Shown: piece after piece, positions 9,990 through 17,841 of the stretch
How the letters are laid out: each line of letters begins with the position of its first letter
Position numbering within the stretch: the first letter of the stretch is position 1
Program-made: the position numbers and the translations under genes
Assembly: GCA_025363575.1 (NCBI GenBank)
Contig: JANYDM010000181.1
Coordinates: 1 to 46,073, forward strand
Source of the DNA: Betaproteobacteria bacterium
Lineage (GTDB): Bacteria > Pseudomonadota > Gammaproteobacteria > Burkholderiales > SG8-41
Direction of reading: 5' to 3'
Length of the DNA: 46,073 nucleotides
The notes under the pieces: generated by a model
The model's input: only the letters and a program-made list of their open reading frames with translations
The model's database searches: none
What the model was told of the DNA's origin: nothing

Positions 9990-10550
9990 ATGCGCAAACT
10001 CGCGGACCTCGAGCGCGACCGCGTCCAGCATGACGACGACGCCACGGAACCACCGCCATTGCCCGCAGGCGCGAAGAATTACATAACGCCCGCAGGTCAC
10101 GCCCGGCTGAAATGCGAACTACAGGGCCTGCTCGACAAGGGGCGCCCCGAACTCGTGAAGGTTATCGCGTGGGCGGCTTCGAACGGCGACCGCTCCGAAA
10201 ATGCGGACTACATATACGGCAAGCGGCGGCTGCGCGAGATCGACCGCCGCATCCGCTTCTTGACCAAACGCCTCGAGATCGCCGAAGTCATAGACCCGGC
10301 CCGGCAGGGCGTCGAGCAGGTCTTTTTCGGCGCCACCGTGATGTATCGCGACGGCGCCGGCAGCGAGCGTACGATTAGCATCGTCGGCCAGGATGAGGTG
10401 GACACGGCGCGCGGCCGCATCAGCTGGATATCGCCGGTGGCGCGCGCGTTGACCAAGGCGCGTGAAGCAGATGTCGTCACGTTGCGCACGCCGGCGGGTA
10501 TTGAAAAGCTCGAAATCCTCGGGGTGCGCTACATCGCTTTGCCGGATTAA
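9990..10550 (+). CDS. greB: transcription elongation factor GreB
   Basis: GreB binds the RNA polymerase secondary channel and stimulates cleavage of backtracked RNA. The 186-residue protein has the coiled-coil finger with the acidic tip (NGDRSENADYIYGKRRLREI), where Asp and Glu position the cleavage Mg2+. The C-terminal FKBP-like domain follows, with FFGATVMYRDG and ISWISPVARAL. The sequence after the finger, IDRRIRFLTKRLEIAEVID, is GreB-like rather than GreA-like. About 30 extra residues precede the core. It is probably the last gene of the run that starts with yhdP. Its stop overlaps the stop region of the convergent glycosyltransferase gene by 4 bp, leaving no room for a separate terminator. 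Confidence 0.93.
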   Translation: MRKLADLERDRVQHDDDATEPPPLPAGAKNYITPAGHARLKCELQGLLDKGRPELVKVIAWAASNGDRSENADYIYGKRRLREIDRRIRFLTKRLEIAEVIDPARQGVEQVFFGATVMYRDGAGSERTISIVGQDEVDTARGRISWISPVARALTKAREADVVTLRTPAGIEKLEILGVRYIALPD

Positions 10551-12244
10551 GGCGGCCCCGCTGCTGCTATTCGCAGCGGCACCGCCACGCCGCCGGCGCA
10601 CCAGGTCGCCCACGCCTGGCGATAGGCGGCCTCAAGGTGACCGGTAAAGCGCGCAACGTCGAGTAAAGGCGAGGTTGCCAGCCGTGGGCGCAGTCCTGCG
10701 CGAAGACCGTCGAGCCGGGCGCGGTCGAGCGCCAGCGCACGGGCAATGGCGACGTACTCGTCGTCATTGCGTGCAACCAGATCATTCAGACCGATATTCG
10801 CGAGTATGCTGTAGCCGGCGCGTGACGCGAACCGCTCGCCGCGCCGCGTCACCACCGGCACTCCCATCCAAAGTGTATCGCAGGTCGTGGTGCCCCCGTT
10901 GCAAGGAAAGGAATCCAACGCGATATCGACGCGTCGATGCACGCTCCAGAAGTCAGGCATCGAAAGTCGTCCCATCAGTTCGAGGCGCGATTCGGCTATA
11001 CCGTGCGCCGCAAAAATCGCGCGCAGGCGCGCTCGCGTCCGCCCGTCGGGCAGGCAGGCGATGATCAGTCTGGAATTCGGTACTGCGCTCATGACTCGTG
11101 CCCATAGCGCGGCCAAATCGTCGTTGATCTTCGACGCATTATTGAAGGAACCAAAGGTTATGTGTCCACTGATATTTGCGGGCGCGGCGCCGACCTCCGG
11201 CATGTTCTCGTGCGGCGTGTAACACCACATGCATGCCGGCATGCGTATCAGTTTTTCGACGTAATAAGCATCGCTTGTTTCCTCCGGATCGCCGTAGCTG
11301 TCGGTGATGCGGTAGTCGATGGTCGACAAGCCTGTCGTATTTGCATAGCCGATGTAGGTCATTTGCACGGGCGCCGGCTTCAGCGCAAATACGCCCAGGC
11401 GGCCGCCGCTGCTGTGGCCGGACAAATCGACCAGTATGTCGATGCCGTCGCTGCGCACGAGTTGCGCGACGTCCGCGTCGTTCAGCGCATCGATCTGCCG
11501 CCAAACGTGAGCATGTTGTTTTATCGCATCCGTCACCGCGTCTGCCTTGTACCAGTTGCTGTAACAAAAGACCTCGCAGCATCGCGCGTCATGCCGCGCG
11601 ACAATGCCCGCCATGAACCATGCCACGGGATGATTCTTGAAATCCGCCGAGACATAGCCGATGCGCAGCCGCCGCTGCGGATCGGGTTGGTTTGAATGAG
11701 CGATCGCCGCAAATTCGACCACGTGCATTCTGCGCGCGTAGTGCAAATGCTCTTGCAGCAGTTCATCCCTCGTCGGTTCAGGCGCGAGCGTCAGCGCGAA
11801 CAGTAAATTGTTGCCCGCTGCTTCAAAGTCGGGTCGTCGTTTGAGTGCCCTGCGCATCATCGTCACGGCTTCCGACGCGCGCCCGCTTTGCAGCAATATC
11901 ATGCCGAGATTGTTCAACGCATCCGGATTGTCCGGGTCGAGCGCCAGAATGGCCTCATATTGCGCGGCGGCGTCGTCAATTCGGTTGGATCCGAAGTAAA
12001 GATTGCCCAGATTGAACCGCGCCGCAAGAAAACCCGCATCCAGGGTGATCGCGCGCTTGAAACATTCGCAGGCGAACCCACTGTCGACGCGATAACGCTC
12101 ACCAAGCGCGTTACAAGCGTTGGCGTCCCGCATGTCCGCCAGCTCCGCAGCGGGATTGTGCGTGCGCGCAACCCGCCGGGCGCTATCGGATGCGCCTGCC
12201 GCATTCAGACGGCGGCCGATTTGCGCGAGCAGTTTTCCAAGCAT
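10547..12244 (-). CDS. TPR-containing O-GlcNAc transferase-like glycosyltransferase (SPINDLY/GT41 family)
   Basis: A 565-residue protein combining tetratricopeptide repeats with a GT41 catalytic region related to O-linked GlcNAc transferase and plant SPINDLY. TPRs occupy roughly residues 40-150 (for example AARFNLGNLYF, NPDALNNLGMIL). The catalytic part starts at RIGYVSADFKNHPVAWF and includes DILVDLSGHSSGGRLGVFAL and APVQMTYIGYANTTG. FGSFNNASKI resembles the nucleotide-binding loop, and DSFPCNGGTTTCDTLWMGVP is the hallmark C-lobe motif. The sugar donor and acceptor cannot be read from the sequence. It is followed upstream on the same strand by a methyltransferase gene only 8 bp away, so the two are probably co-transcribed and may act on the same surface glycan or protein; that is inference. 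Confidence 0.9.
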   Translation of the reverse strand: MLGKLLAQIGRRLNAAGASDSARRVARTHNPAAELADMRDANACNALGERYRVDSGFACECFKRAITLDAGFLAARFNLGNLYFGSNRIDDAAAQYEAILALDPDNPDALNNLGMILLQSGRASEAVTMMRRALKRRPDFEAAGNNLLFALTLAPEPTRDELLQEHLHYARRMHVVEFAAIAHSNQPDPQRRLRIGYVSADFKNHPVAWFMAGIVARHDARCCEVFCYSNWYKADAVTDAIKQHAHVWRQIDALNDADVAQLVRSDGIDILVDLSGHSSGGRLGVFALKPAPVQMTYIGYANTTGLSTIDYRITDSYGDPEETSDAYYVEKLIRMPACMWCYTPHENMPEVGAAPANISGHITFGSFNNASKINDDLAALWARVMSAVPNSRLIIACLPDGRTRARLRAIFAAHGIAESRLELMGRLSMPDFWSVHRRVDIALDSFPCNGGTTTCDTLWMGVPVVTRRGERFASRAGYSILANIGLNDLVARNDDEYVAIARALALDRARLDGLRAGLRPRLATSPLLDVARFTGHLEAAYRQAWATWCAGGVAVPLRIAAAGPP

Positions 12245-12252
12245 CGCCGCTG

Positions 12253-12837
12253 TCAGGCGCGCGGCGGCTTGCGCGCGCTCAAGTTGAGGCTGATCGGCCG
12301 GTCCCTGAAAGTCATGCTGCTCGTGTCATCGAACAACCCGAAATTGCGGGTGCGCGTAATATCTATGAAACCTGCGTCGAGCAAATAGTCGCGAAGAAAT
12401 TCTTCGTTAAGCCCGCTGCGGTGAAAATCCGCCGCGTCGATCTGCCCGCCGAACATCATGCGCATGACTTGAAAACGCTCGACGAAATCGAGCGCCGGAT
12501 CAATGAACAGTTCGCAGAGCACGGTCAGGTCCGGCACACTGATGCGCACTGCGCCGCCGGGCACGAGCGTGCGGTGGAACTCGCGCAAGGCCCGCGGCAG
12601 TTCGGCAACGAAGCCGAGATGCTCCAGTACATGCGACGCATAGATTTCGCTGATGCTGTGATCGCGAAATGTCGTAAGGTCGCCGCAATGGCCGACATAG
12701 TCGACGTGGGGCCCGCGCTGAATGTCGAGGATTTTCCAGCCGGCTTGAGCACGTTGCCCGCCGATATGGAGCCGCAGCGGCTCATCGACAACAGTCGTGC
12801 GCGCGCGTCTCAGGCCGCTGATTAATTTCAGCAGCAT
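12253..12837 (-). CDS. class I SAM-dependent methyltransferase
   Basis: A 194-residue methyltransferase of the Methyltransf_11-like type often found in polysaccharide clusters. It contains LRLHIGGQRAQAGWKILDIQ (motif I region), then VDYVGHCGDL and EIYASHVLEHLG, where the S-H-V-L-E-H string is the classic post-II motif. REFHRTLVPGGAVRISVPDL is motif III. The start is the ATG complementary to 12835-12837. It precedes the O-GlcNAc-transferase-like gene by 8 bp on the same strand, which suggests a shared transcript and a related substrate. The acceptor is unknown; glycan or protein-glycan methylation is the likeliest reading. Confidence 0.85.
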   Translation of the reverse strand: MLLKLISGLRRARTTVVDEPLRLHIGGQRAQAGWKILDIQRGPHVDYVGHCGDLTTFRDHSISEIYASHVLEHLGFVAELPRALREFHRTLVPGGAVRISVPDLTVLCELFIDPALDFVERFQVMRMMFGGQIDAADFHRSGLNEEFLRDYLLDAGFIDITRTRNFGLFDDTSSMTFRDRPISLNLSARKPPRA

Positions 12838-12922
12838 GCGAGCGCGCGCAACGGCCGCAAGCCTGGATGCAGACTAATGCAAATCCCGCTGCCGCCGTCT
12901 TCGGGTCGACGCGCGTCCCAAA

Positions 12923-13366
12923 TCATCCGTTTTTGCCCGTCGCGTCTTCGAGGTACGGCTGGCACCGGCGGCCTTCCGGCGCGGCGCGCAGATGATAGAC
13001 GCGATCCGCGGTCAGCGTGGCCTGCAAGGCGGCCTCGTATTCGAAGTAGCGCGTGTCGATGTAGATGCCGCAAGTGAGTGTCAGTTGGTACGTGCCTGGC
13101 GGCACGCGGACAACGTTCTCGCCGAAGCCGCTTTTTTGTTCATTGACCCTTGCGACGTAGAGGCGGCTTACGCGAGTGCCGCGCGTGACGATGAACGACT
13201 CCCGCGCCTGCTCGCCAGCGGAGTGGCCCCAGCCGACGACGAGCGCGCGGCCGGCTTCGGGCGCCACGCTGTTCTCTTCTCTGAGGGGCGGCGCGATGCA
13301 GCCCGCCAATGCTGCGCAGGCGAGGAGGGCTATTGCATAAAACGGAGACGCGGCAGGTTTTGCCAT
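12923..13366 (-). CDS. small lipoprotein of unknown function
   Basis: A 147-residue predicted lipoprotein. The signal peptide ends in the lipobox LAGC with the lipidated Cys at residue 23. The mature protein is probably a beta-rich domain: residues around RALVVGWGHSAGEQARESFI and RVPPGTYQLTLTCGIYID resemble periplasmic proteins with a PEGA-like turn (PPGTYQLTL). Three further Cys residues could form a disulfide. No named family was recognised. It is 85 bp upstream of the methyltransferase gene on the same strand and might be the first gene of that three-gene group. Residue +2 after Cys is Ala, not Asp, so outer-membrane sorting is expected. Confidence 0.75.
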   Translation of the reverse strand: MAKPAASPFYAIALLACAALAGCIAPPLREENSVAPEAGRALVVGWGHSAGEQARESFIVTRGTRVSRLYVARVNEQKSGFGENVVRVPPGTYQLTLTCGIYIDTRYFEYEAALQATLTADRVYHLRAAPEGRRCQPYLEDATGKNG

Positions 13367-13500
13367 GAAGGGCGGTTTGCAGTTGCCGGCGTTTCGCGGG
13401 CGGGATGCAATTACACCATTATTGCGTTTGCAACGTCACCTGCTGCCTGCGTGCAACGCGCGGCGCCAAGCGGAAGCAATCAATGGAGGCTTGCTTGAGT

Positions 13501-13506
13501 TATAAT
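13501..13506 (+). promoter_or_regulatory. candidate -10 box of the aroG promoter
   Basis: TATAAT, a perfect sigma70 -10 hexamer, sits 32 bp upstream of the aroG start codon in an otherwise GC-rich sequence. No good -35 box is found 16-18 bp upstream (the sequence there is close to AATCAA), so the promoter may need an activator or be weak. No attenuator-like leader peptide was noticed. Confidence 0.5.
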
Positions 13507-13537
13507 GTTCTGATTTTGCTGGGTTTGGGCGAGCGAT

Positions 13538-14608
13538 ATGCATAATACCGACGATTTGCGCATCAAGGAGATTAAGGAACTCGTGCCGCCATCGCACGTG
13601 CTGCGCGAGTTTCAGCTTTCCGACAAGGCGACGCAGGCGACGTACGACGCGCGCCAGGGCATACATCGCATTTTGCACGGCGCGGACGACCGTCTGCTCG
13701 TGATCATGGGCCCGTGCTCGATACATGACGTGAAAGCGGCCAAGGACTATGCCGCCAGGCTGAAAGAGGTCAAAACGAAACTCGCCGACGATCTCCTGGT
13801 CGTGATGCGCGTGTATTTCGAAAAACCGCGCACCACCGTCGGCTGGAAAGGGCTGATCAACGATCCCAGGCTGGACGGCAGCTTCAGCATCAACGAAGGC
13901 ATACGCATCGCGCGCGAACTGCTGCTCGAATTGAACGATATGGGCATGCCGGCGGGCTGCGAATTCCTCGACATGATAACGCCGCAGTACATCGCCGATC
14001 TCGTGTCGTGGGGTGCGATCGGCGCGCGCACGACCGAAAGCCAGATTCACCGCGAGCTCGCTTCCGGCCTGTCGTGCCCAGTGGGCTTCAAGAACGGCAC
14101 CGATGGCAACATCAAGATCGCAGTCGACGCCATTCGCGCGGCGCAGGCGCCGCATCATTTTCTGTCGGTGACGAAGGCAGGCCATTCCGCGATCGTGTCG
14201 ACGACGGGCAACGAGGACTGCCACATCATACTGCGCGGAGGCAAGGCGCCGAACTACGACGCGCCAAGCGTCGACGCCGCGGCCAAAGGGTTGGCGGAAG
14301 CCGGGCTCGCCCAAAGATTGATGGTCGATTTCAGCCATGCCAATTCCAGCAAGAATCCGCAGAAGCAGATGGATGTCGGCGACGACGTGGCACGCCAGAT
14401 CGGCGGCGGCGAAGACCGCATTTTCGGCATCATGGTCGAAAGCCATCTGAAATCCGGCCGCCAGGATCTGCTCCCCGGCAAGCCTCTCGTATACGGGCAG
14501 AGCATCACGGACGGTTGCATCAGCTGGGAAGACAGCCGCAAGCTGCTGGAAACGCTGGCCGAAGGCGTGCGCAAGCGGCGCGTCAAAAAGCTCGAAGCAG
14601 AGCACTGA
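13538..14608 (+). CDS. aroG: 3-deoxy-7-phosphoheptulonate (DAHP) synthase, class I alpha
   Basis: This enzyme condenses phosphoenolpyruvate with erythrose 4-phosphate to DAHP, the entry step of the shikimate pathway. The 356-residue length matches the E. coli AroG/AroF/AroH type (about 350). Active-site motifs are intact: MGPCSIHD (metal Cys), FEKPRTTVGWKG (the KPRTS-like PEP site with Thr for Ser), GARTTESQIHRELASGL, PVGFKNGTDGN, VTKAGHSAIV and MVDFSHANSSKNP. An N-terminal extension typical of feedback-regulated forms is present (RIKEIKELVPPSHVL), but which aromatic amino acid inhibits it cannot be read safely. The gene is preceded by a TATAAT box and followed 34 bp later by a cNMP-binding protein gene. 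Confidence 0.96.
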   Translation: MHNTDDLRIKEIKELVPPSHVLREFQLSDKATQATYDARQGIHRILHGADDRLLVIMGPCSIHDVKAAKDYAARLKEVKTKLADDLLVVMRVYFEKPRTTVGWKGLINDPRLDGSFSINEGIRIARELLLELNDMGMPAGCEFLDMITPQYIADLVSWGAIGARTTESQIHRELASGLSCPVGFKNGTDGNIKIAVDAIRAAQAPHHFLSVTKAGHSAIVSTTGNEDCHIILRGGKAPNYDAPSVDAAAKGLAEAGLAQRLMVDFSHANSSKNPQKQMDVGDDVARQIGGGEDRIFGIMVESHLKSGRQDLLPGKPLVYGQSITDGCISWEDSRKLLETLAEGVRKRRVKKLEAEH

Positions 14609-14642
14609 CCCGCTGATTGCCGCGCGGCAACTGACGACAACG

Positions 14643-15176
14643 ATGGCCAACAACGCGATCACCGCCGACCGTACGCTGCTCCGGACTCTCGAGGATCTTG
14701 GCTCCGGCGGCGCCTTCGCAGAGCAGATTTTCAGCCTCGTCGGCCGCTCGCAGTTTTTCGCCGAATTCAACCGCGAAGACGTCACCATGCTCGCCGGCTA
14801 CATGCGCATCTATCATGCGCAGCCGGAGCAGACCATCATTCGCGAGGGCGACATTGGCGACTACATGCTGCTGGTGATACGCGGCGAAGTGGATATCTAC
14901 AAGCGCAACCTCATGGGCGAGCAGCAGCTCATGACGTCCGTCACGCACGGTATGACGCTCGGCGAGATGTCGATGATAGATGGCGAGCCCCGATTCGCGA
15001 CCTGCATTGCGCTGAAAGAAACGACGTTGGGTGTGCTGGCGCGTGACGACATGGTCAAGATTATCCTCGAGAAGCCGAGCCTCGGCGCCAAGATCCTGAT
15101 CAAGCTGGTGACCATGCTCTCACAGCGGTTGCGCCATACGAGCGCCACGCTGCTGCAATACATGGGCAACCATTAG
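14643..15176 (+). CDS. stand-alone cyclic-nucleotide-binding (Crp/Fnr-type) domain protein
   Basis: A 177-residue protein with a single cNMP-binding beta-roll and no helix-turn-helix, so it is unlikely to be a DNA-binding CRP. The phosphate-binding cassette is recognisable as LGEMSMIDGEPRFATC, with the Gly-Glu pair and the Arg that contacts the cyclic phosphate. REGDIGDYMLLVIRGEVDIY is the preceding beta-barrel signature. The C-terminal helix (SLGAKILIKLVTMLSQRL) probably mediates dimerisation. It may be a regulatory subunit or adaptor for another protein. The adenylate cyclase at the window start is a possible cAMP source, though 14 kb away. It lies 34 bp after aroG. Confidence 0.87.
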   Translation: MANNAITADRTLLRTLEDLGSGGAFAEQIFSLVGRSQFFAEFNREDVTMLAGYMRIYHAQPEQTIIREGDIGDYMLLVIRGEVDIYKRNLMGEQQLMTSVTHGMTLGEMSMIDGEPRFATCIALKETTLGVLARDDMVKIILEKPSLGAKILIKLVTMLSQRLRHTSATLLQYMGNH

Positions 15177-15209
15177 TCGCAGCCTGCCGCCGCGGTGGAA
15201 GCTGCAGCG

Positions 15210-16133
15210 ATGATATTCAGGCCCATGATTGCGCCGGCAATCCTGTTAATGGCCGCGATTCTATGGCTGTGCGGTGCATGCGTCACCGCTCAAGGCGCTG
15301 ATCTCAGCGCCGTCGATGACCGCGGTGTGCGCGTTACGCTGCCGGCCCCCGCCCGGCGCATAGTTGCGCTGGCCCCTTCTATTACCGAGCTCGTTTACGC
15401 CGCGGGCGCCGGCGGGAAACTGGTCGGCGTGCCGCGGTTTTCCGACTACCCGCCGGCGGCCAGAGCGGTCACGCAAATCGGCGATGCATCGCGCGTCGAT
15501 CTCGAGCGCGTGCTGAGCCTGCGGCCCGATCTGGTGCTTGCCTGGAAAAGCGGCAACCACGCCGCAGACTTCGAGCGACTGGAGCAACTCGGATTTCCGG
15601 TTTTCGTCGCCGAACCCGCCATGCTGTCGGACATTCCCCGGTTGTTGCGGATGATAGGCTCGCTTGCGGGCAGCGCCGCGTCGGCTGAACAGCCCGCGGC
15701 GCAGTTCGAGCGCGGCATGGCCAGACTTCGCGCGAGTTACGGCAAGCGCGGCGGCGTGCGCGTGTTCTACGAAATCTGGCACCAACCTCTGATGACGATC
15801 AACGGCCGCCATATGATCAGCGACGTCATCACGCTATGCGGCGGCGGCAATGTGTTCGCGTCTGCGCCGGTGCTCACACCGGTCGTTTCGCTTGAAAGCG
15901 TGATTGCCGCTCAGCCTGACGTGGTGCTGGGGGGCAGTTCCGCGACCACGCCGCGCGAGTTTGCCGCGCCGTGGTTGCGCGACGCGGCATACCCGGGCCT
16001 TGGTCATCTGCGCGTCATGTATGTCGATCCGGATACGATACAGCGCCAGACGCCGCGCATACTGCAAGGCGCGGAAGCGGTGTGCGAGCATCTCGAGGCG
16101 GTGCGCGCCGCGCGGACGGCAGGTGCCCGCTAG
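15210..16133 (+). CDS. BtuF-like cobalamin-binding ABC transporter substrate-binding protein
   Basis: A class III periplasmic binding protein of the vitamin B12/iron-siderophore type. The mature part opens with VDDRGVRVTLPAPARRIVAL and contains APSITELVYAAG and PDLVLAWKSGN. The stretch FYEIWHQPLMTINGRHMISD with VITLCGGGNVF is diagnostic for the cobalamin-binding BtuF group. The frame is open from GTG 15195, but ATG 15210 gives a clean signal peptide (hydrophobic to about residue 25, cleavage near TAQGA or a possible lipobox at CGAC), 307 residues in all. No BtuC or BtuD gene is next to it, so the transporter core must be elsewhere. It converges on the cobalamin adenosyltransferase gene 19 bp away, supporting a B12 role. 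Confidence 0.88.
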   Translation: MIFRPMIAPAILLMAAILWLCGACVTAQGADLSAVDDRGVRVTLPAPARRIVALAPSITELVYAAGAGGKLVGVPRFSDYPPAARAVTQIGDASRVDLERVLSLRPDLVLAWKSGNHAADFERLEQLGFPVFVAEPAMLSDIPRLLRMIGSLAGSAASAEQPAAQFERGMARLRASYGKRGGVRVFYEIWHQPLMTINGRHMISDVITLCGGGNVFASAPVLTPVVSLESVIAAQPDVVLGGSSATTPREFAAPWLRDAAYPGLGHLRVMYVDPDTIQRQTPRILQGAEAVCEHLEAVRAARTAGAR

Positions 16134-16152
16134 CATCGGCGCGGTCACGCGT

Positions 16153-16707
16153 TCAGGCGCGGTTTTTCCCCTGTTGCCAGTAGATGTCGTCGCCGTCCGC
16201 GTGGCGATTAAGCGTGCGCGCCATCACGAACAGCAGATCGGACAGGCGGTTCAGGTATTGCAGCAGCGCCGGCGCAACCGTGGCGGTTTGCGCGAGCGCG
16301 ACGACGGCGCGCTCCGCGCGCCTGCAAACGGTGCGGGCGACGTGTGCGACACTGGCCGCGCGTGAACCACCGGGTAGTATGAAATCCTTCAGCGCCGGCA
16401 GCGGGGCATTGAATGCGTCGAGCGCTGCTTCGAGCCGCCTGCTGTGCGCTTCGCTCATGATGGCGTGGCCCGGCACGCTCAGCTCGCCGCCGAGATCAAA
16501 CAAGTCGTGCTGCACGTCGCCGAGGCAGCGGCGTATCGGTTCCGGCAGCTCCTCGCACAACAGGAGGCCCGTCACACTGTTCAGTTCGTCGACTGCGCCT
16601 ATGGCCTCGATGCGCGGCGCGTGCTTGGCCACGCGCGATCCGTCGGCGAGCCCGGTGCTGCCGTCATCGCCGGTGCGTGTATAGATTTTGGTGAGTCGTT
16701 TGCCCAT
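16153..16707 (-). CDS. PduO-type ATP:cob(I)alamin adenosyltransferase
   Basis: This enzyme transfers the adenosyl group of ATP to cob(I)alamin to make adenosylcobalamin. The 184-residue sequence has the PduO-family ATP site KIYTRTGDDGSTGLADGSRV at its N-terminus and AIGAVDELNS after it. It ends with FILPGGS, ARTVCRRAERAVV and YLNRLSDLLFVMAR, which hold the catalytic Arg and Asn residues. It is a homotrimeric cytosolic enzyme in known members. It is convergent with the BtuF-like gene. I looked for a cobalamin riboswitch upstream (16708 onwards) and saw none. Confidence 0.94.
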   Translation of the reverse strand: MGKRLTKIYTRTGDDGSTGLADGSRVAKHAPRIEAIGAVDELNSVTGLLLCEELPEPIRRCLGDVQHDLFDLGGELSVPGHAIMSEAHSRRLEAALDAFNAPLPALKDFILPGGSRAASVAHVARTVCRRAERAVVALAQTATVAPALLQYLNRLSDLLFVMARTLNRHADGDDIYWQQGKNRA

Positions 16708-16884
16708 GCTGGCGCCAGACTATTTCAAATGCAGGGGGCGCGCAACCGCGCGCCGTGCAGACGGCAAACGCGGCGGCCCGTCTGCACCACGCGGCCCGTT
16801 ACGGGTGTTATCCCATACCGTGCGCCGGCCACGCAGCACAGACGTTACAATAACGGCGCATCGCGCGAGGAGAGCACGCCTTCA

Positions 16885-17841
16885 ATGGAAATGAATAAAA
16901 ATAAACTGATGCTTATCGCAGGTGTGGCTGCGACCGCCCTGTTATTGGCGGGTTGCGTCGATCCTGCGTGGGCCGCTGGCCAGTCCCCCGGCGCTGCGCC
17001 GTGGTGGGTATGGCCGCTGTCGCTGTTTGCGATTTGTTTTGTCCTGGGCATGATCGCGGTGCCGGCGGGCGTCGGCGGCGGCGTGCTGTTCGTGCCCATA
17101 GTCAGCGGCTTTTTTCCGTTCCACCTGGATTTCGTGCGCGGCGCCGGTCTGCTGGTGGCGCTTGCCAGCGCGGTCGCTGCCGGCCCCGGCTTGCTGCGCG
17201 CCGGGCTCGCGGATTTGCGCCTGGCTTTGCCGCTCGCGCTGCTTGCCTCGGCCAGTTCGATAGTCGGAGCACTGATTGGACTCGCACTACCGGCTCCAAT
17301 TGTGCAAACCGCGCTGGGCGCGACGATACTCGGCATCGTGGCTTTGATGTGCGCCGCCGGGAAGTCCGAATTTCCGCAGGTCGAACGGGCGGACTCGCTG
17401 GCGGCGGCGTTGCGCATAAATGGCGTGTTTTACGACGCCGTACACCAGCGCGAAATCACGTGGCGAGTGCATCGAACGCCGCTCGGTTTGCTGTTGTTCG
17501 TCGGCATCGGCATGCTGGCCGGCTTGTTCGGTCTGGGTGCGGGCTGGGCCAACGTGCCGGCGCTCAATCTCGTGATGGGCGTGCCGCTGAGGTTATCCGC
17601 CGGCAGCAGCGGTTTTATCCTGTCGATTGTCGACTCGTCGGCGGTGTGGGTTTACATCAATAAAGGCGCAGTGCTCGCCATTATCGCAGCGCCGTCGGTA
17701 ATCGGCATGATGCTGGGTGCGTTCATAGGCGCGCGTTTGCTGACTATCATCCGCGCGGCAACCATTCGCAAGCTGGTTATCGCGATATTGCTGTTGGCGG
17801 GCTTGCGCGCGCTCGCGAAAGGATTGGGTATATGGGTGTGA
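16885..17841 (+). CDS. TSUP (TauE/SafE) family membrane permease
   Basis: An integral membrane protein of the sulfite exporter TauE/SafE family, 318 residues. The chosen ATG 16885 follows an AGGAGA ribosome site (about 16868-16873); the longer open frame upstream runs through the neighbouring gene. The family's two half-repeats are visible: CFVLGMIAVPAGVGGGVLFV and LLVALASAVAAGP near the front, GLFGLGAGWANVPALNLVMG and SAGSSGFILSIV in the second half, with about eight or nine membrane segments. Transported anion is unknown; sulfite, sulfonates and other small anions are known for the family. Unusually, the N-terminus ends in LLLAGC (Cys24), a lipobox look-alike, before the first permease helix. 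The next gene overlaps by 10 bp. Confidence 0.88.
   Translation: MEMNKNKLMLIAGVAATALLLAGCVDPAWAAGQSPGAAPWWVWPLSLFAICFVLGMIAVPAGVGGGVLFVPIVSGFFPFHLDFVRGAGLLVALASAVAAGPGLLRAGLADLRLALPLALLASASSIVGALIGLALPAPIVQTALGATILGIVALMCAAGKSEFPQVERADSLAAALRINGVFYDAVHQREITWRVHRTPLGLLLFVGIGMLAGLFGLGAGWANVPALNLVMGVPLRLSAGSSGFILSIVDSSAVWVYINKGAVLAIIAAPSVIGMMLGAFIGARLLTIIRAATIRKLVIAILLLAGLRALAKGLGIWV

Noticed and set aside
12828..13073. 81-codon minus-strand frame overlapping the small lipoprotein gene
   Set aside because: It overlaps the lipoprotein gene in another frame and shows no signal peptide or family resemblance.
13436..14788. 450-codon minus-strand open frame opposite aroG
   Set aside because: It is antisense to aroG and the start of the cNMP-binding gene, both with clear motifs; the translated sequence shows no family features. 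GC-rich antisense frames are common here.
16708..16884. Possible cobalamin riboswitch near the BtuF and adenosyltransferase genes
   Set aside because: No B12-box-like sequence was seen on either strand in this gap or before the BtuF gene; a covariance-model search would be needed to be sure.
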